From NCBI GenBank assembly GCA_038320345.1, contig JBBQED010000006.1, positions 62,001 through 126,000 of the forward strand: DNA of 64,000 bases. The letters run 5' to 3'. Below the pieces are notes generated by a model, which was not told the origin of the DNA, made no database searches, and saw only the letters and a program-made list of their open reading frames with translations. The position numbers and the translations under genes are program-made. The stretch comes from JBBQED01 sp038320345 (GTDB lineage Bacteria > Bacteroidota > Bacteroidia > AKYH767-A > OLB10). Each line of letters starts with the position of its first letter. Position 1 is the first letter of the stretch. This document shows, piece by piece, positions 62,613 through 64,000 of the stretch.

Positions 62613-62842
62613 ACAATCCCGTTGAATTTATTAAAGCAGGGTTTGAACGTCAAGCCTTTGGGGTTTGTGAATGGTGGGGCGATCGTTTAGGAATCCCCTC
62701 CTCGAATATCCGTTTGTTTTTTGTTTACACTTCATTTTTAACAATCGGCTCACCCATCATTTTGTATATGGTCATGGGTTTTTGGAAACGATTACGGGAG
62801 ATGGTAGGACAAAGGGAACGTAAAAAAGTTTGGGATTTATAG
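62609..62842 (+). CDS. PspC-domain small membrane protein
   Basis: 77 residues from the ATG at 62609, which overlaps the stop of the DUF2851 gene (ATGA). PspC-like features: GVCEWWGDRLGIPSSNIRLFF followed by one membrane helix (about 38-58, YTSFLTIGSPIILYMVMGFW) and a basic tail with KRLREMVGQRERKK. PspC-type proteins belong to the envelope-stress (phage-shock) system; this short form could be a regulator or sensor. Role here is inference. Confidence 0.85.
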   Translation: MNNPVEFIKAGFERQAFGVCEWWGDRLGIPSSNIRLFFVYTSFLTIGSPIILYMVMGFWKRLREMVGQRERKKVWDL

Positions 62843-62904
62843 TTCCTAAACTTAAAAAAATCAATAGAAAGCAGGGGGCAACAGATAATTTCAAAGATTG
62901 AGAT

Positions 62905-62912
62905 TATCTTCG
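62905..62912 (+). promoter_or_regulatory. -7-like element, TATCTTCG
   Basis: One mismatch to TAnnTTTG, only 4 bases before the ATG of the potassium-channel gene, suggesting a leaderless message. Confidence 0.4.
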
Positions 62913-62916
62913 CAAA

Positions 62917-63933
62917 ATGAGTCACCCGTACACCAATTTCCTCAAGAAGCTTTATATAGCTATTGCGATGATTATTGGAGGCTTCGTTTTTGGGGTTAGT
63001 GGTTTTATGCTGATTGAAAAATTAACTTTCAGTGAAGCTTTTTACACTACGCTTATTATCTTATCGACGGTAGGATTAGCGGTTGTTAAAGATCTTTCAG
63101 AAGCAGGACGATGGTTTGTATCGGTATTAATTATTGTAAGCATCGGAATCTTTGCATATGCTGTATCTGTATTAACTTCTTTCATCATGGAAGGAGAACT
63201 AAGGAACTTCTTAAATTATCGTAAAGTGCGAAAAGCAATCGACCAACTCCACCAACATGTCATCGTATGCGGATATGGCCGCAATGGAAAACAGGCATGC
63301 GAACAACTTCGTTCACACAAACAAAAATTTGTGGTCATTGAAAGCAATGAGCGGACATTACAGGAACTCAAGAATACTGAACACGACATCCTTTTTATTG
63401 AAGGTGATGCCACTAAAGATGAAGTATTGCTAGAAGCAGCGATAGGAAATGCCAGAGCAATTATTACCACACTTCCCAATGATGCAGCGAATGTATTTGT
63501 AGTACTTACAGCGCGTGAATTAAATCCTAAACTTAAAATTATAAGTCGTGCATCGGAAGATTCTTCAGAAGGAAAACTAAAAAGAGCTGGAGCCAACAAT
63601 GTGATCATGCCTGATAAAATCGGTGGCACACATATGGCATCGTTAGTAACTCGTCCGGATGTAATTGAGTTTATCGATTACATTACTGGAAGAATTAACA
63701 TCCGTTTGGAAGAAATTCTTTACAATAATCTGAGCGATCGATTAAAAGGAAAAACCATTCGGGAACTAGAAATCAGGAATAAAACAGGAGCCAATATCAT
63801 TGGTTTCAAAACAGAAGAAGGCGATTATATCATCAATCCGAATCCTGACACGGTGATGAACCCGGGTGCTAAACTTTTCGTTTTAGGAACCGAACAACAA
63901 GTGGCTGTATTATTACAAGTATTGCAAAGTTGA
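62917..63933 (+). CDS. Two-helix potassium-channel-like protein with RCK domain
   Basis: 338 residues. Pore module of about 95 residues: helix 1 (about 11-33), pore helix and filter in YTTLIILSTVGLAVVKDL (T51 V52 G53 L54 A55), helix 2 (about 66-88). Then an RCK (TrkA_N) domain with Rossmann GYGRNG (119-124), EGDATKDEVLLEA and a TrkA_C domain (about 255-335). The architecture is that of Kch/MthK-type ligand-gated channels. The filter reads TVGLA instead of the usual TVGYG or TVGFG; the residues round it are otherwise typical. RCK ligand not known. Monocistronic or read from its own -7 box. Confidence 0.9.
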   Translation: MSHPYTNFLKKLYIAIAMIIGGFVFGVSGFMLIEKLTFSEAFYTTLIILSTVGLAVVKDLSEAGRWFVSVLIIVSIGIFAYAVSVLTSFIMEGELRNFLNYRKVRKAIDQLHQHVIVCGYGRNGKQACEQLRSHKQKFVVIESNERTLQELKNTEHDILFIEGDATKDEVLLEAAIGNARAIITTLPNDAANVFVVLTARELNPKLKIISRASEDSSEGKLKRAGANNVIMPDKIGGTHMASLVTRPDVIEFIDYITGRINIRLEEILYNNLSDRLKGKTIRELEIRNKTGANIIGFKTEEGDYIINPNPDTVMNPGAKLFVLGTEQQVAVLLQVLQS

Positions 63934-64000
63934 GTGGTTACTGCCTAATTAAACTAGTATTCGTTTTAGAGCAGTTCTCATTGTAGATACTGAACCTCAC
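63934..64000. other. End of window, no feature
   Basis: 67 bases past the channel gene; no terminator hairpin or coding sequence recognised. Confidence 0.4.

Overview
The window is a gene-dense, AT-rich chromosomal segment of a bacterium of the phylum Bacteroidota. The signs are type IX secretion (T9SS) C-terminal sorting domains, FG-GAP surface proteins, ExbB-ExbD-ExbD-TonB with a PstS-like lipoprotein, GWxTD and DUF2851 proteins, and repeated TAnnTTTG-type -7 promoter elements. A two-residue-tailed lipobox cysteine and a Gln after the signal peptide (cleavage before ...AQ) recur in the exported proteins. Class or order cannot be fixed by reading alone. I saw no tRNA, rRNA, CRISPR array, prophage or intact insertion sequence.

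Layout. 1-3.3 kb: a TPR protein (cut by the window edge) and an outer-membrane barrel protein. 3.3-5.4 kb (minus): acyl-CoA dehydrogenase and a membrane-anchored helix-hairpin-helix protein. 5.5-8.7 kb (minus): purM-prfA-pyrF. 8.7-10.7 kb: an OmpA-family protein with the TPR / beta-propeller / CRD / OmpA_C order of the T9SS component PorE. 11-13.7 kb: small barrel protein, FMN reductase, GT22-like membrane mannosyltransferase. 13.7-14.3 kb: the longest gap, holding an orphan T9SS sorting-domain remnant. 14.3-18 kb: gyrB, mdh, a retropepsin-like protein. 18-24.8 kb (minus): a five-gene unit with two tandem FG-GAP/T9SS paralogues, two lipoproteins (one joining a c-type cytochrome motif to a beta-propeller) and a DCC-family thiol protein. 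25-31.8 kb: yajQ, then exbB-exbD-exbD-tonB, a small membrane protein, a PstS-like lipoprotein and a TPR protein. 32-34 kb (minus): a hypothetical protein and proS. 34.2-40 kb: a Tyr/Gly-rich repeat lipoprotein, a FadL-type barrel and a T9SS-exported M14 carboxypeptidase. 40-45.4 kb (minus): rmuC-GWxTD-rlmB-GT39. 45.4-48.6 kb: HSDR_N nuclease-like protein, amn, holA, mqnA. 48.6-52.7 kb: small hypothetical, histidine kinase, divergent receiver, PLP enzyme. 52.9-60.4 kb (minus): BNR_assoc_N surface protein, hppD, DUF6438 lipoprotein, yidC, pyrG. 60.7-63.9 kb: SRPBCC protein, DUF2851-PspC pair, K+ channel with RCK domain.

How it fits together: housekeeping genes (nucleotide synthesis, translation, replication, membrane insertion, menaquinone by the futalosine route) are interleaved with an envelope set: the energiser (ExbBD/TonB), a probable peptidoglycan-anchored T9SS part, and three T9SS cargo proteins. 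The least explained parts are the cytochrome-propeller/FG-GAP unit at 18.0-24.8 kb, the repeat lipoprotein at 34.2 kb, the odd K+ channel filter at 62.9 kb and the two decayed coding remnants flanking gyrB.
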